Below are positions 9,426-18,914 of a stretch of DNA of 29,600 nt, in pieces (within the stretch, counting starts at the first letter, position 1; each line of letters starts with the position of its first letter). The stretch covers positions 4,564 through 34,163 of the forward strand of contig SZWC01025730.1 in the NCBI GenBank assembly GCA_023375785.1. The letters are read 5' to 3'. Source of the DNA: Penium margaritaceum. Lineage: Eukaryota > Streptophyta > Zygnematophyceae > Desmidiales > Peniaceae. The position numbers and the translations under genes are program-made. The notes under the pieces were generated by a model. The model was not told the DNA's origin and did no database searches. It worked only from the letters and a program-made list of their open reading frames with translations.

Positions 9426-10934
9426 ATGGCTAGGAGTCCTGGTGAGGAGGGGTGATCCTCTGTTGGGGGGATCCCTACCCCTCCTTTCTTGCAGCGACTG
9501 CAGCAGCAACAGCAGCAGTACCCGCCGCCGTTGCAGTAGCAGCAACCGCCGCCGTCGCAGCAGCAGCAGCCGCCGCTGCCGCAGCAACAGGAGCAGCCGC
9601 CACCGCCACGGCAACAACAGCTGCCACCGCCGCACCAGCAGCAGCCAAAGCAAGAGCAGCAGCAGCAGGAGCAGCCGCCACTGCCTCAGCAACAGCAGCC
9701 GCCGTCGCTGCAACAGCAGCAGCCGCCGCCATTGCAATAGTAGCAGCCGCCGCCGCCTCAGCAACAGCAGCTACTGTCCCTGTAGCAGTAGCAACTGCCG
9801 CCCCTCCAGCAGCAACAGTAGTAGCCCACTGGTAAGGTTGGCGGCAACCCTGACCCTCTTGCTGCTCTTCAGTAACAGCTCGCTGCCTTGACACAGCAGC
9901 TTGCAGCGCTACAGCCAGTCGCCTCCCAAACTGCCACCAGTGTGCTGCCGTCGTTCATCCCTCCAGGGCACGCTAGCCCCGCTGTGTTTGCTGCCACGTA
10001 CTACATGGCACAACAACAGATTCAGCGCCAACGGCAGACAGTGACCTCAGTCCTTGGCCCCACTATGGGTGCCGGCCGCAGGCAGAAGGACTTTGAGACA
10101 CCGCCGCCCCCGCTTCAGGCCGACGAGCAGTTCCGGAGCTGGGAGCTCAGCTTCCGGATCTGGGCGCAGGGTGAGGGTCTGTGGGCCTACTACACCCTCC
10201 CTTACGACTCCACACAGGCTGATCAGCTATATGACGCTGGTCGTGCCATCCGTGCCCTTGTACCAGTCGCCCCCCCAGCTTCCCGCCTTGCCCTGGAGCC
10301 CTTCCTCGGCGACTTCACCGCTGGCGACATCCCAGACCTTATAGCCGCATGGCACGTCCTCACCAGGCCCCATCGCCTGTCCAGCGACGCTGAGATCAGT
10401 CTTCTGCTCTGGGAGTTCAACTTCCTGCACATGGGGGAGACCGAGACGGTCAGTGCCTACTGGCACCGGGCGGAGGACATCCTCCGTCGACTCGGCAAAT
10501 CTGCTCCGCCCCCTCTGTCTGTGCTCCTCACCATCAAGCGCGGCGTCTTCAGCATATATGCGGACGTCTTCGTCCACTACCCTCAGGACGTCCTATCCAC
10601 CATGGAGGCCCAAGGCACCCTCATGCCCTGGGCATATGAGCTTTTCCTCCGCATTGAGGAAGCTCGCCAGGAGTCCTAGCTCCATCGCACGGAGGCCCTT
10701 GCATCCTCTGCCTTCGCCGCCCCTACCGTTGCCTCCGTGGCCGTTGCCTCCTCCGTCGCAACTACCTCATTGTCTTCGGGGAAGAAGAAGAAAAATCGGA
10801 ACAAGAAGGGCAAGGGTCCACCGCATCAGTAGAAGCAGCAGTCATCGACCGGGTCCAACGGTGGTGGCTCCGTTTGCCACAACTGTGGCCAGCCCGGGCA
10901 TAGGTGGTACACGTGCCCTCTCCCGACGGACGAG
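9426..10934 (+). pseudogene. gag: gag of copia element 1, with in-frame stops
   Basis: Gag forms the virus-like particle. The best start is ATG 9426 (MARSPGEEG...), because the same frame runs without shift through a Gln/Pro-rich N-terminal region (about 9490-9880), the copia-type gag core (KDFETPPPPLQ, WELSFRIWAQGEGLW, WEFNFLHMGETETVSAYW) and a CX2CX4HX4C zinc knuckle, CHNCGQPGHRWYTC, at 10875-10916. The frame contains TGA at 9453; TAG at 9537, 9738, 9741, 9783, 9789, 9819 and 9822; TAA at 9873; and TAG at 10677 and 10830. Nearly all the TAG/TAA lie where Gln is expected in Q-rich context. The longest open part starts at TTG 9888. The gag core matches that of element 4 (KDFETPPP, then WA.SEGVWPYY). 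Confidence 0.8.
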
Positions 10935-12559
10935 GTGCGCGTCATTGCCACCATGTGCCGCCTGCGAGAGCGCCGCCTCGCTTCTGCCGCCGTCGCTGCT
11001 GCTGGCCTTGACACTCCGACCTTGTCCAGCAGCTCTGCCACTCCAACAGCTCCGCCTGTCTTGCAGACACCCGCGCCGCAGCAATACTACCCGCAACAGT
11101 ACTACCCTCTGCTTTTGGCACCTCTGCTACCTTCGTCGCCTCAGCCCTCCTCCTACCCGGGCTCAGACGCCGCCACTCTGCACTCCGTCTACACTCTTGG
11201 GCCGTCCTCCTGTGAGCGTAAGCTGGAGCAGTTCATCGCGCTCCAGCTTGGCCTGCCTCGCCCTCCTCCCCAGGGAAGTGCGAGTTGCGTCACCTCCTGC
11301 CCTCCGGCCCATCCCTGTATGACTGAGTCTGAGCTACGGTCGTGTCCCGTTTCCTCGTCTGTCTCGTCGTCTCTCGTGGTCTCCTCCACCCCACTCCTTG
11401 ACGACATTGCATGGCTTGACAATTGGCAGTCTTGTTTCGCGCCTCCTTCCACCGCGTCCGCGTCCCTCGCTTGCTGCCATGTGACCGTGAGTGATCTGGC
11501 GAACCCTGTCCAGGACCCTGCTGAGACTTGGATCATCGACTCTGGGGTCACGCATCACATGACGGCCTCTCGTGAGGCCTTCAGTATGCTCGGTCCTGTC
11601 GACAATGTGTCCGGTGTCCGGACGGGTTACGGACAGGTGTTGCCTGTCCGTGGTGTTGGTGTCGTTCGTTTCCGTGGTCCGGCCGGTGACGTCTTTGTGA
11701 CCGATGTTCTCTTCGTCCCTGGTCTCGAGCTCAGCCTCCTGTCCGTGACTGCCCTTGACCGCATGAGCATGGACGTTGTGCACTTGCATGGTGTCGGCAC
11801 TGTGTTGTTGCATCCGTCTGGTCTTGTCGTACTGCACACCACCGCCCGTGGCAACTTGTGGCACGTTCCTCGCCTCTCCTCCTCCCCTCCCGTCTCCTCC
11901 CCGTCAGCCGCCACAGGTCATGTGTTTGTCACCAGCACGCTTTCTCCTCAGCACACCCGCCTCTTGCATCGCCACCTTTGCCACGTCCACTCTGCTGCCG
12001 TAGAAAGCATGCTCCGCACCCAGCCGACCAAGGGCCTAAACCCGGAGACTTTCCCTCTCCCGTGCCCCACTGAGTGCATTGACTGCGCTCAGGGGAAGAT
12101 GCACCGGTCCACGTACCCCCTTTCTTCCTCCCGTGCGTCTGCCCCTCTTGACCTTGTCCACTCGGACGTCATGGGCCCTCTCCCCACCGAGTCCGTCGGT
12201 GAGCATGGCCGCTATGTCCTCACTCTTACGGACGACTATTCTCGCTACCGTTGGGTCTTTTGCCTTCAGCAGAAGAGCGATGTCGCCCGAACCATTCAGG
12301 ACTAGCTTGTCCTCGCCGAGCGCGAGTGTGGCCGTCCCCTTTGCTGCTTTCGCTCCGATCGCGGTGGCGAGTACCTGGGTGAGGCCACGACCTTTCTCGC
12401 CTCCCGCGGGATCCACCATGAGACGTCTGCGCCCTACACACCCGCCCAGAACGATGTCTCCGAGCGGTGGAACCGTACCATGGCCAACGCCGTTTGCACC
12501 ATGCGGGTCGAGTCCGGTCTCTCTGATGGCTTCTTTTTTGAAGCCATGGCCTACATGAC
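10935..12559 (+). pseudogene. pol: Protease and integrase N-part of element 1
   Basis: Same frame as gag. After a Ser/Pro/Gln-rich spacer comes the aspartic protease with IDSGVTHHMT (Asp codon near 11538); the usual DSG(A) is DSGV here. Next is the GAG-pre-integrase HHCC region (LLHRHLCHVH ... CIDCAQGK), then the integrase core with Asp in VHSDVMGPL, Asp in FRSDRGGEY and Glu in DVSERWNRTM, a complete DDE triad. The usual QNG before VSER is QND. One nonsense TAG at 12303-12305 falls after ARTIQD, where Gln is likely. The frame then stops at the hAT insertion at YMT (target tacatgac, 12552-12559) and resumes at 15964. Confidence 0.88.
12552..12559. repeat. hAT 8-bp target site duplication, left copy
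   Basis: tacatgac here and at 15964-15971, flanking the hAT. hAT transposases typically duplicate 8 bp. Collapsing the two copies restores one integrase frame. Confidence 0.9.
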
Positions 12560-12579
12560 TAAGGGTGCACACGGATCCT
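12560..12579 (+). repeat. hAT left terminal inverted repeat
   Basis: taagggtgcacacggatcct. It differs from the inverse of the right TIR at two positions. Confidence 0.88.
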
Positions 12580-12690
12580 GGGCTCCGCGGTACCCTACCC
12601 ATGAATCCGGATCCAGATCCGGATTCGCGGTTCCGGATCCAGGATTGTGGATCCGGCTTGTATCTGCGGATCCTGACCCACATCCTTCGG
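12574..12690. repeat. hAT left subterminal GGATCC array
   Basis: Repeated ggatcc/ccggatcc/gatccgg motifs over about 115 bp, mirrored at the right end (15823-15930). Subterminal short repeats are the known transposase-binding regions of Ac-type hAT elements; binding here is inferred. Confidence 0.6.
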
Positions 12691-12798
12691 CAGAGGGGGA
12701 GGGGGGGTCAAAAAACCTGGCTAGACGTCCGGCTCAAGTCATCTGCGTAGCACACTCATTTGCACATTCGAATTCAAACAGCTGAGCATGCGCGGCAA

Positions 12799-13103
12799 AT
12801 TTTGGAGCGGCAAAGTTTATGGCGACACGACCGCGTGGCTGGCACATGCATCATGCGTGTCAACGGCCGCAAACCTGTCGTGTCGCCAGCCTGGAGATGG
12901 CGACTTGACATTTCATTGGTCATATATCTTCTTATGTNNNNNNNNNNNNNNNNNNNNNNNNNNNATTTTGGAGCGGCAAAGTTTATGGCGACACGACCGC
13001 GTGGCTGGCACATGCATCATGCGTGTCAACGGCCGCAAACCTGTCGTGTCGCCAGCCTGGAGATGGCGACTTGACATTTCATTGGTCATATATCTTCTTA
13101 TGT
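12799..13103. repeat. 139-bp direct duplication around a 27-N gap
   Basis: 12799-12937 and 12965-13103 begin with attttggagcggcaaag and end with tatatcttcttatgt, and appear identical. The gap between them is filled with N. Probably the same contig end represented twice. Confidence 0.8.
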
Positions 13104-13305
13104 GTCGACTGTCCAACCATATCAGGCCATGCGTGGCCTGATATGGTTTGGGCAAAGGCAGCCGTCGATGGACATCGTCGGATCGTTGGTGGTCCGCAAC
13201 AGCGCAACCCATCCATCGTTGCGTGACGACGTTGTTTAGAAGCACAACTAAGTTTGCGTCTTCCTGTTCAACGTACAACAGCTCCGTTTCCTGTGACTAG
13301 CCGTC

Positions 13306-13856
13306 ATGTACAAAGACGACGACACCCGTCCCGCTGATGAAGACGACCTGCTCGAGGAGGAGGAGGAAGACGATGACGAGCAAGAGGAAGACGAGTGTGC
13401 GGTCGGTGACAAGCGCAAACGAAGGGGAGAGAACTCCCTCATCTGGAGGTCCTTCAAAAAATTGGGTTTCGGTCCAACTGCGTGTGGCATGTGCTACCAC
13501 TGCACGAAGGACCCAGCGAAACCTGTCAGCCTGTCAGCCAAGAACGGCACCACTGGCGCACTGTGGAAGCACATGCGCCTCATCCACCGAGACAAGTGGC
13601 GGCAGTTGAAAGCCCTTGTCGCTGCCAACAAGCTCCAGGAGGCGAGTAGTGCGGTGGCCAATGCTGATGGCGGAGAAGCAGTAGCTCCTGAAGAAAACCC
13701 AATCGCGCGCGGTGTGGCGGGGGTCGGCTACATCTTCAACAAGAAATTCTTTCACTGCATGCTATGGAAACATGCAGTGGACAAAAACTTTTCGTTTTTG
13801 TCTATGGAGAGCTTCTGGCTTGCCAAGGCGTTTGCGCACGCCAACCCCGGAGCAGC
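13306..13856 (+). CDS. hAT transposase, N-terminal part with BED zinc finger (partial)
   Basis: Starts MYKDDDTRPADEDD with a strongly acidic stretch (residues ~3-30), then basic KRKRR, then a BED-type zinc finger: SLIWRSFKKLG, the Cys pair CYHC and the His pair WKHMRLIH (residues ~45-95). BED fingers bind the transposon ends. The frame continues to FWLAKAFAHANPGA and is cut by the single N at 13857. The next part is in another frame, so sequence is missing, not just one base. By comparison with other hAT proteins the missing piece would hold the first catalytic Asp region. The ATG at 13306 is the first in frame and lies just upstream of the conserved part. Confidence 0.85.
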
Positions 13857-13857
13857 N

Positions 13858-15557
13858 TTCTGAAAGCAGCACTGCAGCAGTGGGAGCTGTGGGACAGAGT
13901 GTTCTGTCTCACCATGGACAACGAGAGTACAAATGACTCCCTCGTGGACAACCACATGGTCCCCAACAACGACAGCTTTGACAAGGCCGGACACATCAGG
14001 TGCCTCGGCCATGTGATGAACCTTGCCGTGGGCGACCTGTTGAAGCAGCCGCGCGTGATGGCCATCATTCAGCAGGTCCGGGCCATCGCGGTGTTCGTGA
14101 CACGGACGCCAACCCGTGAAGAGTCGTTGCAGCAAGCCGTTGAAGCAGCGGGACTAACGTACAAGTCCCTCCACCTGGACACCGAGACCAGGTGGAACAG
14201 CGCTTTGGACATGTGTGAGCGCGTGATTGCTGTGCGTTCTGTGCTCGATGAGTGGCTGGATCTGTATGGCAGGGATGGCGCGCACCTCAAACCAACCTTT
14301 GAGGACTGGGAACTGATCACGCTCGTTACTGTCATCGTGAAGCCGTACAAGGGCTTCACGGATGACATTTCCGGGTCGTCCTATCCCACCCTCTCCCTTG
14401 TCATTCCCTTCTACTCTTCCCTCCTCGACAAGATGCAGAGCTGGGTGGTCAAAGCAGTGGTAGCAGAGCGGAAGAGCAAGCGCCGAGGACAAGCTGGCCG
14501 TCTGGACTGCAAGGAACAGCTGCTGGTTGAGCTGAAGGAGGGCATGACGTCCAGCATCGCCAAGCTGGACAAGTATGCGAAGCTGTGCACGGACCGCCAC
14601 GTGTTGGCAACCGCCCTCGACCCTCGGTTCCGCCTGCGTTTTTACGCAAACTTCCATCCTAAGGTCGGCATCGCCAGCCCAGCAGAGCTACACGTGAAGG
14701 TGGTGGAGATGCTTCGGCTGTACCACATGCGGGTGGAGCTGTGCAAAGCTGCAGAGGAGGCTGCCGCAGCAGTGGTTGCAGCTGGCAGTGCCAACGGTCT
14801 ACAGCAGCTCCAGCTGCAGCCAGACTCTGCAGCTGCTGCATCCACGAGTATAGCAGCTGCAGCATCAGGTAATCCGCAGTTCTGTGTAGTCATGATTCAG
14901 ACGACTACTTTGTTTAAGCAACAGACTAACCTAAGTTCTGTTTTTACTGCAGTAGTGACAACACCCGGCACAGCCAGCACCCCGCAGCCTCTGCGCAGCT
15001 CAAGACTCCAGTCTAAGCCAGACGTCATGGAGGCCGCACTGGAAGATGCCGGCGCCGACATGTTCGCGGAGCCAAGCATAGCACCCTCCAGTTTGGAGGT
15101 GGAGGTGGACACCTGGGCGAAGGATGAGAAGAAGCCCCGCAAGTGCAAGATCCTTCTGTACTTGCGCAAGTACGAGAAGAAATACCCGACATTCCACCTC
15201 GCAGCACAGGACCTCCTAGCAGTTCCAGCCACGAGCACGCCCTCTGAAAGGCTCTTTTCTCTAGGCCGCCACATCATCACTGACCTCAGACAGTCTCTGG
15301 TAGACCTCACAGTGGAGAACCTCATGCTGCTGAAGTCATGGATCAAAGATCCAACCCTGGTGAACTTCCCCGTAGCACCTAGCGGAGAGGTAGCACCAGA
15401 GTTGGTAGCTGAGGAGGCATGGGTGAATGCACGTCGTCGTGGTGATCTAGCTCTTGAGGAAGAGCTGGAAGAAGAGGGTGAAGATGATGGTGAAGATGAC
15501 GGTGCAGATGGGGGGGAAGGTGAGGGTGCAGGTGAAAGTGGGGGGGTGGGGACCTGA
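13858..15557 (+). CDS. hAT transposase, catalytic core and hATC dimerisation domain (partial)
   Basis: Begins after the N at 13857 and ends at TGA 15555-15557. Visible hAT landmarks in order: TMDNESTNDSL (second Asp region), IRCLGHVMNLAVGDLL (the C..H helix typical of the family), DTETRWNSALDMCERV (TRWNS motif), and the C-terminal hATC dimerisation block with YPTFHLAAQDLLAVPATSTP and SERLFSLGRHIITDLRQSL. The C-terminus is Glu/Asp/Gly-rich. A strong intron candidate lies at 14869-14952. No nonsense codon is seen, so this is the least damaged gene in the window and may be recent. The protein would excise and reinsert the element, acting as a dimer in the nucleus. Confidence 0.87.
14869..14952 (+). 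other. Probable 84-nt intron in the hAT gene
   Basis: GTAATC at the 5' side, gactaacctaag as a branch-point-like site, then ttctgtttttactgcag at the 3' side. The length is a multiple of three and contains no stop, so both spliced and unspliced forms stay open. Flanking exons are Ala/Ser-rich and Thr/Pro-rich linkers, so the protein does not decide. Confidence 0.5.
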
Positions 15558-15822
15558 ACATGCTTAGACTTGGACTCGACTTTAGTGCCATGATGACATG
15601 CTGATGTGCTTAGACTTAGACAGTTCACTGTGATGTACCTAGTGACTGTACTTCATTGTGAAAAATTTTCCATGAATGTGTGTATGAAGGTCTTCCATGA
15701 ACATGTCTGTGAATGTACGACATGTGGAAAGAAGTGGAGTGTTACCACTCAGTAGACAGTTTGAAAGAAACTGTGAAACTCACGGTTGGCGACAATATAG
15801 AATTCATGGTGCATGTCTCTGT

Positions 15823-15930
15823 AGATCCGGATCCAGGATCCATGAATATAAGGATCCGTGAATCCAAGGATCCGTTACTCCGGTTCCAGATCCAGGTGCA
15901 AGACCCGTCACACGGATCCGGATCCTTTTG
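15823..15930. repeat. hAT right subterminal GGATCC array
   Basis: Several ggatcc, gatccgg and ccggatcc motifs just inside the right TIR, counterpart of 12574-12690. Confidence 0.6.
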
Positions 15931-15943
15931 ATTCTCCGCGGAT

Positions 15944-15963
15944 AGGAACCGTGTGCAGCCTTA
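15944..15963 (-). repeat. hAT right terminal inverted repeat
   Basis: The minus strand reads taaggctgcacacggttcct, matching the left TIR at 18 of 20 positions. The second tacatgac copy follows at 15964-15971. Confidence 0.88.
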
Positions 15964-17247
15964 TACATGACCTGGGTCTGGAACTGGGTTCCCCACGGTC
16001 CCCTCCCCCGCCAGTCCATGCCCTACCAGCATTGGTGCGGTCGGCGCGCTGACCTCCGCCCGGCTCACGTCTGGGGCTATGTGGCCGTTGTGTGGCTGCC
16101 CGCCCCACAACAGGGTGGCAAGCTTGCCCCCCGCGGATGCCCCTGCACCTTCCTCGGTGTGTCTCGTCATTCCAAGGCCTAGTGCTTCTGGGACCCCTCC
16201 CGACACTGCATTGTCGAGTCCCACGATGCCCTCTTCTTTGAGGACTCGTTTCCCCGTGACCTCATCTGCTCCGGCTCGTCCGTGTCCCTCCCGTCGCGTG
16301 GGGGAGTGGTGAGTCCGTTCTCCATCCTGTCGCTTGCGTGTGACACATCACTCCGTCCCTCTGAGCCGGTAGCCCCTGTCGCGTCCGCTGGCCCCCCCGA
16401 GCCAACAGTCCCAGCCGCGTCCGCTGGCCCCTCCGGACCAGCTGCCCTAGTCGCGTCCGCTGGCCCCTCCGGACCAGCTGCCCTAGTCGCGTTCGCTGGC
16501 CCCTCCGAGCCAGCAGCACCTGTCATGTCCGCTGGCTCCTCGAGGTCGGCAGCCCCATTCGCTTCCGATGGCCCCTCAGGGCCGACAGCCCCAGTCGCGT
16601 CTGTTGGCCGCTCTGGGCCTGTAGCTCCTGTTACGTCCGATGGCCCCTCCGGTCCAGCTGCCCCAGTCGCGTCCGCTGGCCCCTCCGGGCCAGCAGCCCC
16701 GGTCGCGTCCGCTCGCCCCTCCGGGCCGGCAGCCTTAGTTGCGTCCGCTAGTCCCTCTGGCCCAGCAGCCCTTGTCACGTCCGCTGGCCCCTCCGGGCTA
16801 GTAGCGCCTGTCGCGTCTGCTGGCTCCTCCGGGCCAACTGGCCCCTCCAGACCAGCAGTGCCTAGCGCGTCTGCTGGCTCCTCCGGACCAGTAACCCCGT
16901 CCGCCTCCGTCGGTCCGTCGGACTCAGGGCCATCTTCTGCCCGACCGCGCTACACACGTGGCCCAGGCGGCAGCCTCTGACCTCGGCCGACAGTGAGCGC
17001 GCAGACCGTCGCTCCGCGTCCCGTGGCGCCGCGACCCCCTATGGCTCCACGTGTCTCCTCCACTCCCACGGTCGTGAGTGGGGGCCGTGGCACAAAGGCT
17101 CTCGGCCTGACCACTTCCGCCATCATCGCAGACCTTCACTCGGGTTCTACATTGGGCTACGCCATGCTTCATCACGAGCATCAGCATGCTGTTGTGGCTG
17201 CACTCGCCCTCATCCCACCTGGGGCTCATGATGCACACGCCCTCTGA
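15964..17247 (+). pseudogene. pol: Integrase C-part and INT-RT linker of element 1
   Basis: The integrase resumes after the hAT: WVWNWVPHGPL, ADLRPAHVWG, then HSKA-stop-CFWDP and DALFFED, the usual copia C-terminal landmarks. Next is a linker filled by a 12-residue tandem repeat (16369-16926), then a Pro/Thr-rich stretch. In-frame stops are TAG 16180, TGA 16978 and TGA 17245; no frameshift is seen. The frame is the one expected if the hAT and one target copy are removed. Element 4 has the homologous block (TWVWNLLSHGPL, SKALRFWDPTRR). Confidence 0.82.
16369..16926 (+). repeat. 36-bp coding minisatellite, about 15 units
   Basis: Units encode variants of ASAGPSGPAAPV; the core DNA is gcgtccgctggcccctcc. 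Apart from one 18-bp half unit near 16830 the period is exactly 36 bp, so the frame is kept throughout. The minus strand is open across it too (GPEGPADATGAA type), a shadow. Confidence 0.88.
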
Positions 17248-18807
17248 GTCTGGTCCACAGCGCGCCCAGAGGACCCAACCACCCTATGCAAGGCTCGAGC
17301 CTCCCCTGATGCCGCACATTGGGATGCTGCCTGCGCCGAGGAGCTTGCTGCTATCTGACAGCACCACGTGTATGACCTCGTCGACCTCCCTCCAGGTTGG
17401 AAGGCCATTGGTGCCAAGTGGGTCTTTCGGTGTAAGTGGAAGCCTGACGGATCCTTGGACGAGTACAAGGCCCGCCTCACAGCAAAGGGGTTTGCTCAGG
17501 TCCCTGGGGTCGATTACGACCACATCTTTGCCCCAGTTGGTCGGTTCTCTACAAGCCGGGTGCTCTTCAGCCTGGTTGCCCAGCACGGGTGGGAGCTGCA
17601 TCAGTTGGACGTGAGCAACGCGTTCCTCCATGGCTCACTAGAGGGTGAGGAGGTCTACATGACGCAGCCCCCAGGCTTCGACAATGACACTTGGAGAGTT
17701 TGGCGGCTGCGGAAGGCCCTCTATGGCCTGAAGCAGTCGCCTCGGTGCTGGAACCAGGAGATGAGCAGCACGCTTCTCCGTGGCGGCCTCCAGCGCAGCA
17801 CCACTTACCCCACACTGTTCGTCAGCCCGCGAGGTCAGACCTTCGCCGCGGTTGTGGTCTACGTCAACGATCTCCTCATTGCGTTGCCAGACGCAGCCGC
17901 CATCCAGCGTGTCAAGGACTTGCTGCACGCCGCCTACCAAATGAAGGATCTCGGGTCTGCCCGAGTCTTCCTGGGCATGGAGCTCGAGCATGATCGCTCC
18001 CAGGGCATCCTGCACGTCCACCAGGCTGCCTATGTGCAAACCTTGTCCACTCGCTTCGCCAAGGACCTGTCCTTCGTGCCTAGCGCATCTTCACCCATGT
18101 CACCTGATGGCCAGGTGAAACTGAAGAGTCATGACCCAGCTGTTGTGGGGGAGCCAGTTGATGTGACCAAGTATCTATGGGTCATTGGGTCAGTGATGTT
18201 CCTGGCGACGATGACGCGCCCAGACATCGCGTTCACCGTCAACCTCCTGGCCCAGTTCTCTCAGGATCCGCGTCACCTCCACTTCAAGGCCGCGATCCGA
18301 GTGCTGCGCTATGTTGTCTCGACCCCTCGACGAGGTCTCATGTTCCGCCGTCAGCCGTCCAACGTCGCAGTGGGCTACACCGACAGTGACTGGGCTGGCA
18401 GTCCAGACGGTAAGAGTCGCACGGGCTAGATTTTTCTGGTCGGTGGCACAGCCGTGTCCTGGCGCAATGGCAAGCAGGGGTGCATTGCACACAGCACTGC
18501 TGAGGCTGAGTACGTGGCGCTTGGCTCAGGCGCGTGTGAGAGTGTGTGGTTGCGTCAGTCTGTCGCATCCATCACCTTACATTGTGAAAATGAGAGTGCC
18601 ATGGCCATCGCCGACAATGACGGTGTGCATCACACACGCACAAAGCACATCAATATTGAGTATCACTATGTGCATTCGTTGTTGCATGACGGCAGCATCA
18701 GCATCGTATGGGTTGAGAGGGCACGACAGCTAGCTGACTTCCTGACCAAGGCATTGAAGCGGGACTCGTTCAAGAAGGCTGTGAGTTCAGTCGGTGTGCG
18801 TCCGTGA
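17248..18807 (+). pseudogene. pol: Reverse transcriptase and RNase H of element 1
   Basis: Copia RT: VYDLVDLPPGWKAIGAKWVF, KARLTAKGFAQVPGVDYDHIF, LDVSNAFLHG (first catalytic Asp), QPPGF, LRKALYGLKQSPRCWN and VVYVNDLLI, where YVDD should be; the codon at 17866-17868 is AAC. RNase H follows: GYTDSDWAGSPDGKSRTG, a stop, then AEAEYVALG, TKHINIEYHYV and RQLADFLTKAL, ending in TGA at 18805-18807. Internal stops are TGA 17356 (before QHHVYDLVDL) and TAG 18427 (where Tyr is usual). The D-to-N change in the active site should abolish polymerase activity whatever the stops do. Confidence 0.9.
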
Positions 18808-18905
18808 GTTGCCCTCTTTGTCTTTGCCCGCGTCTCTGTGTACCTTGGGGGAGTCTGGATGTTGACCGTTTCTCTGTCCGCCCATGTTCACTACGCCTGT
18901 GAGAC

Positions 18906-18914
18906 ATGGGGGAG
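18906..18914 (+). other. Polypurine tract of element 1
   Basis: atgggggag lies immediately before the 3' LTR. The same position in elements 3 and 4 carries a similar G-rich tract. It primes plus-strand DNA synthesis in LTR elements. Confidence 0.8.

Larger units (their letters stand above)
12560..15963 (+). mobile_element. hAT transposon inserted in the integrase of element 1
   Basis: Both edges are exact. Left TIR taagggtgcacacggatcct (12560-12579) matches the inverse of 15944-15963 at 18 of 20 bases, and tacatgac is duplicated outside. Inside are GGATCC-rich subterminal repeats at both ends (about 12574-12690 and 15823-15930) and one transposase gene (13306-15557). Apparent length is 3404 bp, inflated by a duplicate around the N run at 12938-12964 and reduced by unknown sequence missing at N 13857. 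It is younger than element 1. Confidence 0.92.

Noticed and set aside
9442..9894. Ser/Arg-rich and Ala-rich frames on both strands
   Set aside because: Other frames of the gag Gln/Pro region; only the Gln/Pro frame is continuous with the gag core.
16179..16778. 199-aa minus-strand frame with GPEGPADATGAA repeats
   Set aside because: Antisense shadow of the 36-bp repeat; the plus frame is in phase with pol.
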